A stretch of 64,000 nt of DNA from Methylosarcina fibrata AML-C10 (GTDB lineage Bacteria > Pseudomonadota > Gammaproteobacteria > Methylococcales > Methylomonadaceae): positions 1,199,902-1,263,901 of the forward strand of contig NZ_KB889965.1 of assembly GCF_000372865.1 (NCBI RefSeq), read 5' to 3'. Shown piece after piece: positions 21,271-31,895 of the stretch; position 1 is the stretch's first letter, and every line of letters begins with the position of its first letter. The translations under genes and the position numbers were made by a program. Under the pieces are notes generated by a model that was given only the letters and a program-made list of their open reading frames with translations, had not been told where the DNA came from and did not search any database.

Positions 21271-22173
21271 TTAATCGGTTTCATCGATCTCGAAAAATAT
21301 CCATCGAATCCGGGGATGAGCCTGTTTGATTTCCCTTTCCATGCGGTTGATTTGCCGGACCGCGTCACCGACGGGCATTTCGGGAGGAAGTTCGGCCTTG
21401 ACGGTCAGCATCACCGCGTTGCCGTGATTGATCACCCACAGATTGAGCACACGCCGCACGCAGGGCTGGCTTTGCAGATACTGCTCGACGTGAGTGCGAA
21501 CGTCTTCGACCGATTCTCCGATCAGCAACGAATGAACTTCCCTGCCGACGGCGGCGGCAACCGCAACCAAAAGCAGGCCGATCAGCATGGAACCCGCGGC
21601 ATCGTAGGCGGTATTGCCGGTGATCATGGTCAGGCCCAGCATCACCAGCGCGATGGCCAGCCCGGCAAGTGCCGCAATGTCCTCGCCGGTGACCACCATC
21701 AGTTCGGACGATTGCGTTTCCCGAAACCATTGCCATAACGAGCGCTCGCCTTTTTCGGCCGCCAGTGCTCCCAAAGCCCCTTTCAGAGAAAAGGACTCGA
21801 GCCCGATCGCAATCAGCAGGATGAGCAAGGCAATGCCTTCGTTCTCGACTTCATGCGGATTGTTGTAGCGGAGCCAGCCTTCGTAGATCGAAAACAGCCC
21901 GCCGACCGAGAACAGAACGATCGCGACCATCATCGACCAGATGTAAGATTCGCGCCCGAAGCCCATCGGATGCTTGCGCGTCGGTTCTTTTTTCGAGCGC
22001 TTCATGCCGATCAGCAACAACACTTGATTGCCGCAATCGGCAAAGGAATGGATCGCTTCGGCCAGCAGCGAGCCCGACCCTGTCCAGATGGCCGCGCCCG
22101 TTTTCGCCGCGGCAATGCCCAGGTTGGCGCCGAAGGCGTAAAGCACGGCTTTGGTGGAATGATGCTCTGTCAT
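21271..22173 (-). CDS. Cation diffusion facilitator (metal exporter)
   Basis: 300 aa. EAIHSFADCGNQ has the CDF metal-site pair H42 and D46 in helix 2. Six membrane segments span residues 10-200 and a cytoplasmic ferredoxin-like domain of about 90 residues follows. CDF proteins export Zn, Fe, Mn, Co or Ni in exchange for protons. The metal cannot be assigned. HSFAD is usual in the Fe/Zn and related groups. It stands alone, 190 bp from the PAS phosphatase gene. Confidence 0.88.
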   Translation of the reverse strand: MTEHHSTKAVLYAFGANLGIAAAKTGAAIWTGSGSLLAEAIHSFADCGNQVLLLIGMKRSKKEPTRKHPMGFGRESYIWSMMVAIVLFSVGGLFSIYEGWLRYNNPHEVENEGIALLILLIAIGLESFSLKGALGALAAEKGERSLWQWFRETQSSELMVVTGEDIAALAGLAIALVMLGLTMITGNTAYDAAGSMLIGLLLVAVAAAVGREVHSLLIGESVEDVRTHVEQYLQSQPCVRRVLNLWVINHGNAVMLTVKAELPPEMPVGDAVRQINRMEREIKQAHPRIRWIFFEIDETD

Positions 22174-22363
22174 GATCGATGGTCGGCAGTCGAAGATTGT
22201 CCTTAAGTTTATCAGGTAGGATCGGCGCCGCCTATGATAATTAAGTCATCGGAAGTTTCCGACGGCCGGAAGATTGCTCGGCTCCCGTCCTCCTTTCCTT
22301 GGAGTCTGTCGGCAACATTTTCTTTCTTTCGGAAAATCGCCGGATCGCCAGTGCGCCTCAACC

Positions 22364-24331
22364 TTATTTACATTTGAACACCATCAGAGTGATGTCGTCC
22401 TTGAAGGTCTGGGTCAGGCAAAATTGCTTGAGTTGCTCCAGTAAGGTATCGATCAGTTGCTTCGGCGTCTGTCCCGAGTGGGTTCTGAAAATTTCGCAAA
22501 CGCGGTCGATGCCGAAAAAGTCGCCCTGGTCGTTCTCCGCTTCGATCAAGCCGTCCGTATAGAGCAAAACGATGTCCCCCTGCTCAAGAGCGAGGGTATT
22601 CTCTTCGAATGTGACGTTTTTGTTGACTCCGAGGATCAGGCCTCCCGCATCCAATGCGGTGCAGGTATTGTGAGCGGGCTGAAACAGCAGCGGCGGCGGA
22701 TGCCCTGCGCTGGCAAAACATAGCCGGCGCGTGCCGATATCGTATTGCATGTAAAAAAGAGTGATGAAAAAATCCGACTTGTCCAGATCTTCGAATAGAA
22801 ATTGATTGAGCATGGTCATTTTTTCCGACGGCGTCCCCTTCCCGTTGGCCAGCGCCCGGATGGCGCTTCGCGTCTCCACCATGAACAAGGCCGGCCCCAG
22901 GGAATGCCCCGACACATCGGCCACGATCATTTCCAGCCGGTTTTCGTTGACGAAAAAATAATCAAAATAATCCCCGCCGACCTGGTCGGCCGGCAAACAG
23001 AAGCCGTGCACTTCGAACTGTTCGGTAGCGATCGGCACCGAGGGAGACAACGAAGTTTGAATGGTCCGGGCGATGTTGATTTCATTCCGGGCTACCGCCA
23101 ATTTGACCTGGGCGTCGCGAATCTGGTGTTCCGCCGCTTTGCGGGAGCTGATGTCGTGGATGAATGCGCTAAAGCTGTAAGCGTTGCCCTCTTTCATCGG
23201 TGAAATGCTGACTTCCACGGGAAACTCGGTCTGATCCCGGCGCAAGGCGGTCAGTTCGATCAACCGGTTCAGCATCGGGCCGGCGCCCGTGCGCAGAAAG
23301 CGCTGCAAACCCTCTCGATGGGCACGGCGCAGCCGCTGAGGAATGATCAGTTGATCGAGAGGCTGACCCACCGCTTCCAGCCGGGTCCAGCCGAATATTT
23401 TCTCCGCCTGCGGGTTCCAGTCGGTAATGATGCCGTAGGAATCCATGATGACGATCGCGCTCAGGGAGCTTTCAATGATCAGCCGTATGCGTTTTTCACT
23501 TTCAATCAAAGCATCCTGAAACTGCTTCCGGGCCGTGATGTCCCGGTCGACGCCCCGCCATTTAAGCAATTTTCCGGCCGCGTTGATGATCGGCAGCCCG
23601 GTCGACTCGGTAATGACCAGATGTCCGTCCCTGTGCCGGTAATGATTGGTCAGGCCGTAAAAAGGATGATGGATGGAGGCGTAGGACCGTTGATTTTCCT
23701 TGTCCTGATCGGTCAGAAATTCCGTATAGTGGCGGCCGATGACCTGATTCACCGTAAAGCCCAGAATCTGGTTGACTGCGGTGCTGCTGTAGATGTAGTA
23801 ACCGTCGGGATCTTGCTCCCAAAGCCATTCCCCGGCCATGTCCGCCATTTGCCGGAACCGTTCCTCGCTTTCGACCAAAGCGTGTTCAACTTCAAGGCAC
23901 TGATAGGGGTCGAGTTCGCTGCCTTTCCCGGAAGGGGAGGCTGCCGCCGGCATTTTTTTAACGGATCGGCTTAAATCCTGAAGCAGGACCAGAACCGCAT
24001 CCGGCGCCTTATTCTGTTTGGACAAAATCCTCAACGACACGAAAACCGGAATTCTGGCTCGCTCACGGGTTTCAATCTCCCCTTTAAAACTTTTACCGGC
24101 CGCCGCGTCGTTTAACTGAGACAGGGCGCTTTGCCACGCCTCCCGCTGTTTTCCTTCCGGAAAAATAAAATTAAGATTTTTCTGCAACAGCTCCTGAACG
24201 CTGTATCCCAAAAAATCGGCGGCCGAACTATTGACATATCTGACTCTCGGAATAAAAGCATGGCCTTCCTCCGCAGGCTGTAATTTGACAATAATAATCT
24301 TGGCGGCGGGAATTTCTTTGATCTGATCCAT
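22364..24331 (-). CDS. Triple-PAS, SpoIIE-type PP2C phosphatase
   Basis: 655 aa cytoplasmic sensor. Three PAS domains lie at about residues 10-120, 155-275 and 280-400. A short helical linker (HQIRDAQVKLAVARNEINIA) leads to a SpoIIE/PP2C domain at about 425-655, seen as GGDYFDYF, VADVSGHSLGPA and LYTDGLIEAEN with metal-binding acidic residues. Such proteins dephosphorylate an anti-sigma-factor antagonist in partner-switching systems. No STAS or HPK-like anti-sigma gene is adjacent, so the partner is elsewhere. Confidence 0.9.
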   Translation of the reverse strand: MDQIKEIPAAKIIIVKLQPAEEGHAFIPRVRYVNSSAADFLGYSVQELLQKNLNFIFPEGKQREAWQSALSQLNDAAAGKSFKGEIETRERARIPVFVSLRILSKQNKAPDAVLVLLQDLSRSVKKMPAAASPSGKGSELDPYQCLEVEHALVESEERFRQMADMAGEWLWEQDPDGYYIYSSTAVNQILGFTVNQVIGRHYTEFLTDQDKENQRSYASIHHPFYGLTNHYRHRDGHLVITESTGLPIINAAGKLLKWRGVDRDITARKQFQDALIESEKRIRLIIESSLSAIVIMDSYGIITDWNPQAEKIFGWTRLEAVGQPLDQLIIPQRLRRAHREGLQRFLRTGAGPMLNRLIELTALRRDQTEFPVEVSISPMKEGNAYSFSAFIHDISSRKAAEHQIRDAQVKLAVARNEINIARTIQTSLSPSVPIATEQFEVHGFCLPADQVGGDYFDYFFVNENRLEMIVADVSGHSLGPALFMVETRSAIRALANGKGTPSEKMTMLNQFLFEDLDKSDFFITLFYMQYDIGTRRLCFASAGHPPPLLFQPAHNTCTALDAGGLILGVNKNVTFEENTLALEQGDIVLLYTDGLIEAENDQGDFFGIDRVCEIFRTHSGQTPKQLIDTLLEQLKQFCLTQTFKDDITLMVFKCK

Positions 24332-25050
24332 GGCGATCGCTATAGCGGCTTGAAAAAATTTTTATCTGTCGAACTCCGGCATATCATAAGCATCTTTCTG
24401 AAAATTTCAGCTTAAGGCAGACAGGATCGGCAAATTGCATTTTCGTCCGGCCGGCCGTCGGAATGGCGGTCTGTATCGCACCGTGCCGCGGCGAGGCGAG
24501 GAATCTTCTTGAAAATCCGCATTCCTTTCGACAAACCCTTTGACCGCTGACAAAGACGGTATGTTTCCCGATGACGGGAGTGCTTTTCAGGAAACAGAGC
24601 CGCAACAGCGCTCCAACCCAAAGCGGCCTCGTTCCGGCAAGCCGGCCTATTTTGGCCGAACTCCTCCGCCTGCCGGACGCCGTCACGCTCAAACCAGCGT
24701 GCCACGGGCGTTCCAGCCACTGCTTTATTTCCATCGACAATCAGAGTCCTGAGCACGCTCCTGCTTTCAAGTGTAGATTAAGCCCTGAGGTTACGCAGTG
24801 ACCTATGCAAACCGGTAGGCTATCCGGAGAAAAACGGCATTGAGAGTACCGCTCCGTGAAAAGGGCTCGGTCAGAATAAATATTCTCCTTCTCCTACAAA
24901 AATAAGTATTGAAAAACGCAGGCTACCCGGAAAAAATAATATTTCATAATCTCATGCCCTGCCACTCCTGAAGACCCGTCAGTTTTTTGCTTGGCTCCGG
25001 CCATGTTCCGGATTCGATTTACGAAACTCTTTGAGTTATTTTCCGTCTTT
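24332..25050. other. Long non-coding gap with a repeated 11-mer
   Basis: About 720 bp between the phosphatase gene and the sulfur transporter operator. Short open frames at 24384-24756 have no recognisable family and two of them overlap in different frames, so I do not call them. AGGCTATCCGG (24817-24827) and AGGCTACCCGG (24920-24930) are two near-identical motifs about 100 bp apart, each followed by an A-run. They may be part of an RNA or a decayed gene. Confidence 0.35.
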
Positions 25051-25076
25051 GTAGTAGAATTTTATAATATACTACT
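25051..25076. promoter_or_regulatory. Operator-like dyad over a -10 box
   Basis: gtagta (25051-25056) and tactac (25070-25075) are perfect inverted arms around a 13-bp AT-rich centre containing TATAAT (25063-25068). A second register, agtag and ctact, is offset by 1-2 bases. The dyad ends 35 bp before the TTG start of the YeeE-type gene. An ArsR-type repressor such as BigR, which controls similar genes in other proteobacteria by binding an AT-rich palindrome over the -10, is one possible binder. No such regulator gene is adjacent. Confidence 0.5.
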
Positions 25077-25111
25077 TTCAAGTTCAACCCGTCTTCATTG
25101 AGGGGTTGATC

Positions 25112-25573
25112 TTGTCCTTTTTTCATTCGGGAGATCATCTTTTGGAAAACTTTACTCCGATTTCGGCGATGGCGGGCGGAGCGCTCATCGGTCTCAGCGC
25201 TTCGCTGCTGTTCCTGCTCAACGGCCGAATTGCCGGCATCAGCGGCATTTTGAACGGCGTTCTCTATGCACCTAAAAAAGACAGGGCCTGGCGGCTCTTT
25301 TTTCTGGCGGGACTGGCGCTCGGCGCCGTACTGTTCCATTGGCTCGTACCGGGCTTTAACAGCCCCAGACTCGGTTATCCTTTGGGGTTGCTGGCCGCCG
25401 GCGGTTTTCTGGTCGGCTTCGGCGCGCGCATGGCCAACGGCTGCATCAGCGGTCACGGCATTTGCGGCCTGGCCAGACTGTCGGTTCGCTCGATGGCCGC
25501 CACGTTGACCTTTATCGGCTCCGGCATGGTAACCGTCTACGTCATCCGCCACTTATTGCATCTGACCTCATGA
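25112..25573 (+). CDS. YeeE/YedE (DUF395) transporter, first half
   Basis: 153 aa from TTG at 25112, chosen because AGGGG lies six bases upstream; a TTG at 25106 would leave no spacing. Four hydrophobic helices. ANGCISGHGICGLARLS is the cysteine-bearing signature of the YeeE/YedE (PmpA-like) family, which moves thiosulfate or related sulfur compounds across the inner membrane. The gene is half the length of full YeeE. The stop overlaps the next start (ATGA), so the two halves are made together. Confidence 0.88.
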   Translation: MSFFHSGDHLLENFTPISAMAGGALIGLSASLLFLLNGRIAGISGILNGVLYAPKKDRAWRLFFLAGLALGAVLFHWLVPGFNSPRLGYPLGLLAAGGFLVGFGARMANGCISGHGICGLARLSVRSMAATLTFIGSGMVTVYVIRHLLHLTS

Positions 25574-25992
25574 TGAAAACGAATATAACTGCATTTTTCT
25601 GCGGCCTCCTGTTCGGGGTCGGCTTGTCGTTGTCCCATATGATCAATCCGGAAAAAGTGTTGAATTTTCTGGACGTCGCCGGTCGCTGGGATCCCAGTCT
25701 TCTATTCGTCATGCTGGGCGCCCTGCCCGTCGCCATGCTTTCGTTCCGGGCCATTCTCAAACGGCCGGGGCCGATGCTTGCCGAAAGCTTTCAACTGTCT
25801 TCGAAAATATCGATCGACGCCATGCTTGTTCTGGGCGCGGCTCTGTTCGGCATCGGCTGGGGCATGAGCGGCTACTGCCCGGGCCCGGCGGTGACCGGAC
25901 TGGGCCTGTATTCTTTCGAATCGGTCGTCATGGTGGGATTCATCCTTCTCGGCTTTGTCGTCTTCGATAAATTATTCGGCCGTAGCCGCTAA
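25570..25992 (+). CDS. YeeE/YedE (DUF395) transporter, second half
   Basis: 140 aa. Starts at ATG 25570 overlapping the previous stop by four bases. Four helices, with GMSGYCPGPAVTGLGLYS as the matching cysteine signature (PmpB-like). Together the pair should make one full YeeE-type channel with two central cysteines. In other bacteria such pairs accompany sulfur dioxygenase or rhodanese genes and help remove or import reduced sulfur; none are next to it here. Confidence 0.88.
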   Translation: MMKTNITAFFCGLLFGVGLSLSHMINPEKVLNFLDVAGRWDPSLLFVMLGALPVAMLSFRAILKRPGPMLAESFQLSSKISIDAMLVLGAALFGIGWGMSGYCPGPAVTGLGLYSFESVVMVGFILLGFVVFDKLFGRSR

Positions 25993-26298
25993 ACCATTCG
26001 GTAACTTCCGTTTCCGCTGCCATACGGCGTATTTTGCGTTTGTCCCGGCGAGGGTATGATTGGAGCGCTTCGGAATGTTAAAATATCTCGGCGGGACTGA
26101 ACCGCAGCCGTCCGTCCCTTCGCGCATTTTTGAGAAGCATCAACAACGGCAATATCCGATCCTGCGCAGACTGAATCAACAACTTGCCGGGACAAATGCT
26201 CTCTGAAAGAACAGACACAATGCCCAACGGACGGGATTTAAATCCACTTTTTACAGCGCACGCTCCGCCTCCGCCGAGCCCATTGGATAAGCCATCGA
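25993..26298. other. Gap upstream of dut
   Basis: 306 bp with no recognised gene. A 43-codon frame at 26075-26206 is open but has no Shine-Dalgarno or known family. coaBC, which often precedes dut, is not present. Confidence 0.4.
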
Positions 26299-26757
26299 AT
26301 GAAAAGATTAATCGAAGCCAGAATCGTCAATCCGTTACTGGAAAAATACGGTGTTCCCGCCTATAAAACCGAAGGCTCCGCAGGCCTTGATCTAATCGCC
26401 TGCCTCGATGCCCCGCAGGTCATCGGGGCCGGAAAAAATAAACTGATCGGTACCGGATTGTCGATCAACATCCAGGACCCCGGCTTGGTCGCCGTTGTGG
26501 CCAGCAGAAGCGGCCTGTGCCTGAATCATCAAATCCGGGTCGGGCAAGGCCTGGGTATCATCGATGCCGATTACCACGGCGAGATCGGCGTCATTTTGCA
26601 TAACGACGGCAGCGAGGATTACACCGTTCAGCCGGGGGAGCGGATAGCTCAATTATTATTCATGCCGGTGGTGCAAGTGGCGTTCAAACTCGTTGCCGAT
26701 TTCACGACAATCACCGAAAGAGGTGACGGCGGTTTCGGTTCTACCGGCAAGCATTAA
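26299..26757 (+). CDS. dut: dUTP diphosphatase
   Basis: 152 aa trimeric dUTPase. Hydrolyses dUTP to dUMP and pyrophosphate, keeping uracil out of DNA and feeding dTMP synthesis. The motifs run in order: GSAGLDL (1), ASRSGL (2), [11 protein letters not shown] with the catalytic Asp (3), GERIAQL (4) and the P-loop-like [10 protein letters not shown] (5). dut-algC-argB is the order also found in pseudomonads. Confidence 0.97.
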   Translation: MKRLIEARIVNPLLEKYGVPAYKTEGSAGLDLIACLDAPQVIGAGKNKLIGTGLSINIQDPGLVAVVASRSGLCLNHQIRVGQGLGIIDADYHGEIGVILHNDGSEDYTVQPGERIAQLLFMPVVQVAFKLVADFTTITERGDGGFGSTGKH

Positions 26758-26994
26758 TCTCTTTGTCCGTTCTTGAACGATTTTTCATTCCTACTAAACT
26801 TTATTCGAGCGAGCGGCCCCACTATTACTATATATAGAGCTATTCATAAAGGCCCCTTTTCATTTTAGCCCGCTCCGAACCCTGCCTTGTTTCGGCCCCA
26901 GGCTTTTCCATGTAACTTGATCGACGCGGCACGCCGGCGACCTCGGCCGACTGCCCATGAATCCGTCTCCCTGACTATGATAAGGTGTTAATCG

Positions 26995-29475
26995 ATGAGT
27001 CGTATGTTTTCTCTATTGTCGGCAATCGCCATCGCGATGATTCTGCTTGCAGGCGCCGGAATATACTGGATTACCGATTCCGAATTGGCCGAATCGCGAC
27101 AAACAAAGGCCGATGCCTTGGTCGGCGGCGCCGGCTTGAGTATCGGAGCCAAAATAGACACCTTAAATGCCATTGTCGATAAAATGGCACAGGATCCGGA
27201 GGTTGTGGCCGCGATTTCCGGCAACAATCCCGTCTCGATTGCGGCAGTCAGCGCCAAACTGGAACGCCATTATCCCGATGTGCAAAAAATAAGGCTGTTA
27301 TTGCCCGGAGTAACCGAACTCGATCAGACCGGTGAACCCAGAATGAGCCTGGCCGATCTCGATATGGTTAGGGACGCGGTAATCGCCGAACCGCCGGCGG
27401 CCATCCATGGAACTTCGGCTGCGGACCGGCATTTGGCCATTGCCCGTAAAATCAATAAGGACAACGAGGTGATTGGCGTCATTCTGGTCAGCATGAATTA
27501 CGATTTCATCGGCAAATTTCTGAAACGGATACCCGGCAACGGCGGCGCATTTGAATTAAGACAAGATAAACTGCTGCTCGCAACGGCCGGCGCCAAAAAA
27601 AACTGGGATGAAGGAACAGAGACTAGCTATAAAATCGCCGGAACCGCCTGGGAACTCAATTACAGCGCAGCCAAGGGCAGCTTCGCCGATTCGACTTTTA
27701 TCGCCGGCTTCATCGTGATACCCGCCATCGTCTTTGCCGGTCTTTCATTTTTTATCTACCGGAAACTGTCCGAAATGCTCATGAACGATTTGAGCATCGT
27801 CATGACGGCCTTTACGGACATGATGAAAAACAAACCGCTCGGCAGCTATCCGGTCAAGCTGAAAGAGTTCAACGTCGTCGTTTCCAGCCTGGCCCGATAC
27901 AAACGCCTTCATAACAATGAGGATTCGTCCCGGATTAACTCTGTCGAAGAGGATAATTTGATGAATGATGAGTTCTGGGAAGATTTCAGCCTGGAACTCG
28001 ACACGCTTGCCGTATCCGAAGAGAAACCTAAAGAAAAAGCAACCGCCGCCGGCAACCGGCAGAACCCGCTTGCGCCACCGGCGCATCTTCCCGAAACGGA
28101 CGAGACGGCCGCCATCTTCCGGGCCTACGATATCCGGGGCATTGTCGGCAGTTCGCTGACGCACGGAGTCGTGTACGATATCGGCCGTGCATTGGGCACC
28201 GAAGCTACGGCTCAAGGCTGTAAAACCCTGGTCGTCGGCCGGGACGGACGGACGTCGAGCCGGGAACTCTCCCAATCGTTGATGCAAGGCATTGTTTCGA
28301 CCGGCTGCAATGTACTGGACGTCGGCATGGTGCCGACGCCCGTACTTTATTTTGTCGCGCATCACATCGAAGGGCGTTCCGGCGCGATGGTCACGGGCAG
28401 CCATAATCCGGCCCAATACAACGGCTTGAAAATGGTCATCAAGGGCGAAACCCTGGCGGGCGACAGAATTCAACGACTGAAGGCGTGCATCGACAATCAG
28501 GCCTATACCGTCGATATCCCGGGCACGATTGAACGGAATGAGAAGTTTGCCAATGAATACATAGGCTCGATATCCGAGGACGTGCATTTGGGACGGCCCA
28601 TGCGGGTAGTCCTCGATTGCGGCAACGGCGTGGCCGGAGAATTGGGACCGCTGCTGCTCCGAACCCTCGGCTGCGAAGTCATCGAATTATTTTGCGACGT
28701 GGACGGCTCCTTCCCCAATCATCATCCCGACCCCAGCAAGCCTGAAAACCTGAAGGAATTAATAGCCTCGGTCCGCCATTATCAGGCGGATCTGGGCCTC
28801 GCCTTCGACGGGGACGGCGACCGCTTGGGAGTCGTCGATTCGAATGGTAAAATTATCTGGCCGGACCGGCAAATGATGCTGTTCGCAAAGGACGTGCTGG
28901 CGCGCAAACCTGGCGCGGAGATCATCTACGACGTGAAATGCAGTCGTCATCTCGACAGTGAAATTACCAAATACGGCGGCCGTCCGCTGATGTGGAAAAC
29001 CGGCCATTCCTTCATGAAAGCCAAGCTTAAAGCCACCGGAGCGAAGCTGGCAGGAGAAATGAGCGGCCATATTTTCTTTAACGACCGTTGGTTCGGTTTT
29101 GACGACGCCCTATACGCCGCCGCCCGGCTGATTGAAATTCTTTCCGCCGACACGCGCACCAGTGCCGAAGTCTTCGGCCAGTTGCCCGACAGCGTCAATA
29201 CTCCGGAACTTAACGTGAACATGAACGAAGGCGAACAATTTAAATTTATCGAGGATCTCGTTTCGAAGGCGAATTTTGCCGGCGGCAAAATCACGACGAT
29301 CGACGGCCTGCGCGTGGATTTTCCGAACGGTTGGGGACTGGTGCGGGCTTCCAATACCACTCCTTCGCTGGTTTTCCGTTTCGAAGCCGACACCCAGGAC
29401 GCCTTAAAAACCATTCAAGACCAGGTAAGGCAGCAAATAGCCGCCGTAAAACCGAATCTAATCCTACCTTTTTAA
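26995..29475 (+). CDS. algC: Phosphomannomutase/phosphoglucomutase with membrane sensor-like N-terminus
   Basis: 826 aa, about twice the size of a simple mutase. Residues 8-26 form helix 1, about 30-235 a periplasmic domain, and 240-262 helix 2 (FIAGFIVIPAIVFAGLSFFI), followed by a linker rich in Lys/Pro/Ala. The mutase begins near 364 (FRAYDIRGIVG). The phosphoserine is about S468 in TGSHNPAQYNG, the Mg site is FDGDGDRLG and the sugar loop GEMSGHIFF. It interconverts Man-6-P/Man-1-P and Glc-6-P/Glc-1-P for polysaccharide precursors. Long AlgC forms are known in pseudomonads and xanthomonads; the role of the N-terminus is unclear. Confidence 0.9.
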   Translation: MSRMFSLLSAIAIAMILLAGAGIYWITDSELAESRQTKADALVGGAGLSIGAKIDTLNAIVDKMAQDPEVVAAISGNNPVSIAAVSAKLERHYPDVQKIRLLLPGVTELDQTGEPRMSLADLDMVRDAVIAEPPAAIHGTSAADRHLAIARKINKDNEVIGVILVSMNYDFIGKFLKRIPGNGGAFELRQDKLLLATAGAKKNWDEGTETSYKIAGTAWELNYSAAKGSFADSTFIAGFIVIPAIVFAGLSFFIYRKLSEMLMNDLSIVMTAFTDMMKNKPLGSYPVKLKEFNVVVSSLARYKRLHNNEDSSRINSVEEDNLMNDEFWEDFSLELDTLAVSEEKPKEKATAAGNRQNPLAPPAHLPETDETAAIFRAYDIRGIVGSSLTHGVVYDIGRALGTEATAQGCKTLVVGRDGRTSSRELSQSLMQGIVSTGCNVLDVGMVPTPVLYFVAHHIEGRSGAMVTGSHNPAQYNGLKMVIKGETLAGDRIQRLKACIDNQAYTVDIPGTIERNEKFANEYIGSISEDVHLGRPMRVVLDCGNGVAGELGPLLLRTLGCEVIELFCDVDGSFPNHHPDPSKPENLKELIASVRHYQADLGLAFDGDGDRLGVVDSNGKIIWPDRQMMLFAKDVLARKPGAEIIYDVKCSRHLDSEITKYGGRPLMWKTGHSFMKAKLKATGAKLAGEMSGHIFFNDRWFGFDDALYAAARLIEILSADTRTSAEVFGQLPDSVNTPELNVNMNEGEQFKFIEDLVSKANFAGGKITTIDGLRVDFPNGWGLVRASNTTPSLVFRFEADTQDALKTIQDQVRQQIAAVKPNLILPF

Positions 29476-31398
<1,923 letters not shown>

Positions 31399-31895
31399 AA
31401 TTCAGTTAAACAAGCTGTTACCGGATGTCGAAACTAGCGGATAAAAAAATCAATGGGATCATGGCTTTCAATTATAGTGGCTATGCGGCGAATCATCCGG
31501 AATTTGGCGGATTTTTTTCCCAGCCCCATCGCCCGAAAGCGGCGTCCGCTTCTGTCCAGACTTTCCGTCCCGGCTGCGGAAAAGCGGAAAAAAGCCGTTA
31601 GAGCGTTTTTCCATCTCGTGCAGGAGCAAATTGATCCGTCCTATCCGATCACCGCATCTGCAATTCGAAAATGCTTCAGCTTGCGGACGTATCTGCCGGG
31701 TTTCCCTGAGGGGATGTGCAATGCCATTTGATCAAGAGGGAATCAACTTGTGGATAAGGAGATCGCACCTCCACTGCCTTCGGATACGTTACGTCCTCCC
31801 GCAGGGCTCTCCTGAACATGGGCGAAGGCTTGGGACAAGCTTATCCGGCCTACGAATTCCTTAACTTGACGGCAATCGAAGAGACGTGGACTGTT
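31399..31895. other. Intergenic gap, no gene seen
   Basis: 497 bp between rnr (3' end) and the DUF4124 start. Short frames in it have no family. A stretch at 31837-31856 (aagcttatccggcctacgaa) resembles the tail of REP-type extragenic palindromes of enterobacteria, but only one copy is visible here. Confidence 0.4.

Noticed and set aside
24384..24756. Overlapping minus-strand frames in the gap after the PAS phosphatase
   Set aside because: Two frames overlap with no family and no ribosome binding site. They may be remnants, but the sequence does not show of what.
26075..26206. 43-codon frame upstream of dut
   Set aside because: No ribosome binding site, no family, and not long enough to stand out from chance.
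31837..31856. REP-like tail ttatccggcctacga
   Set aside because: Only one copy was seen and no paired palindrome, so a REP element is not supported in this window.
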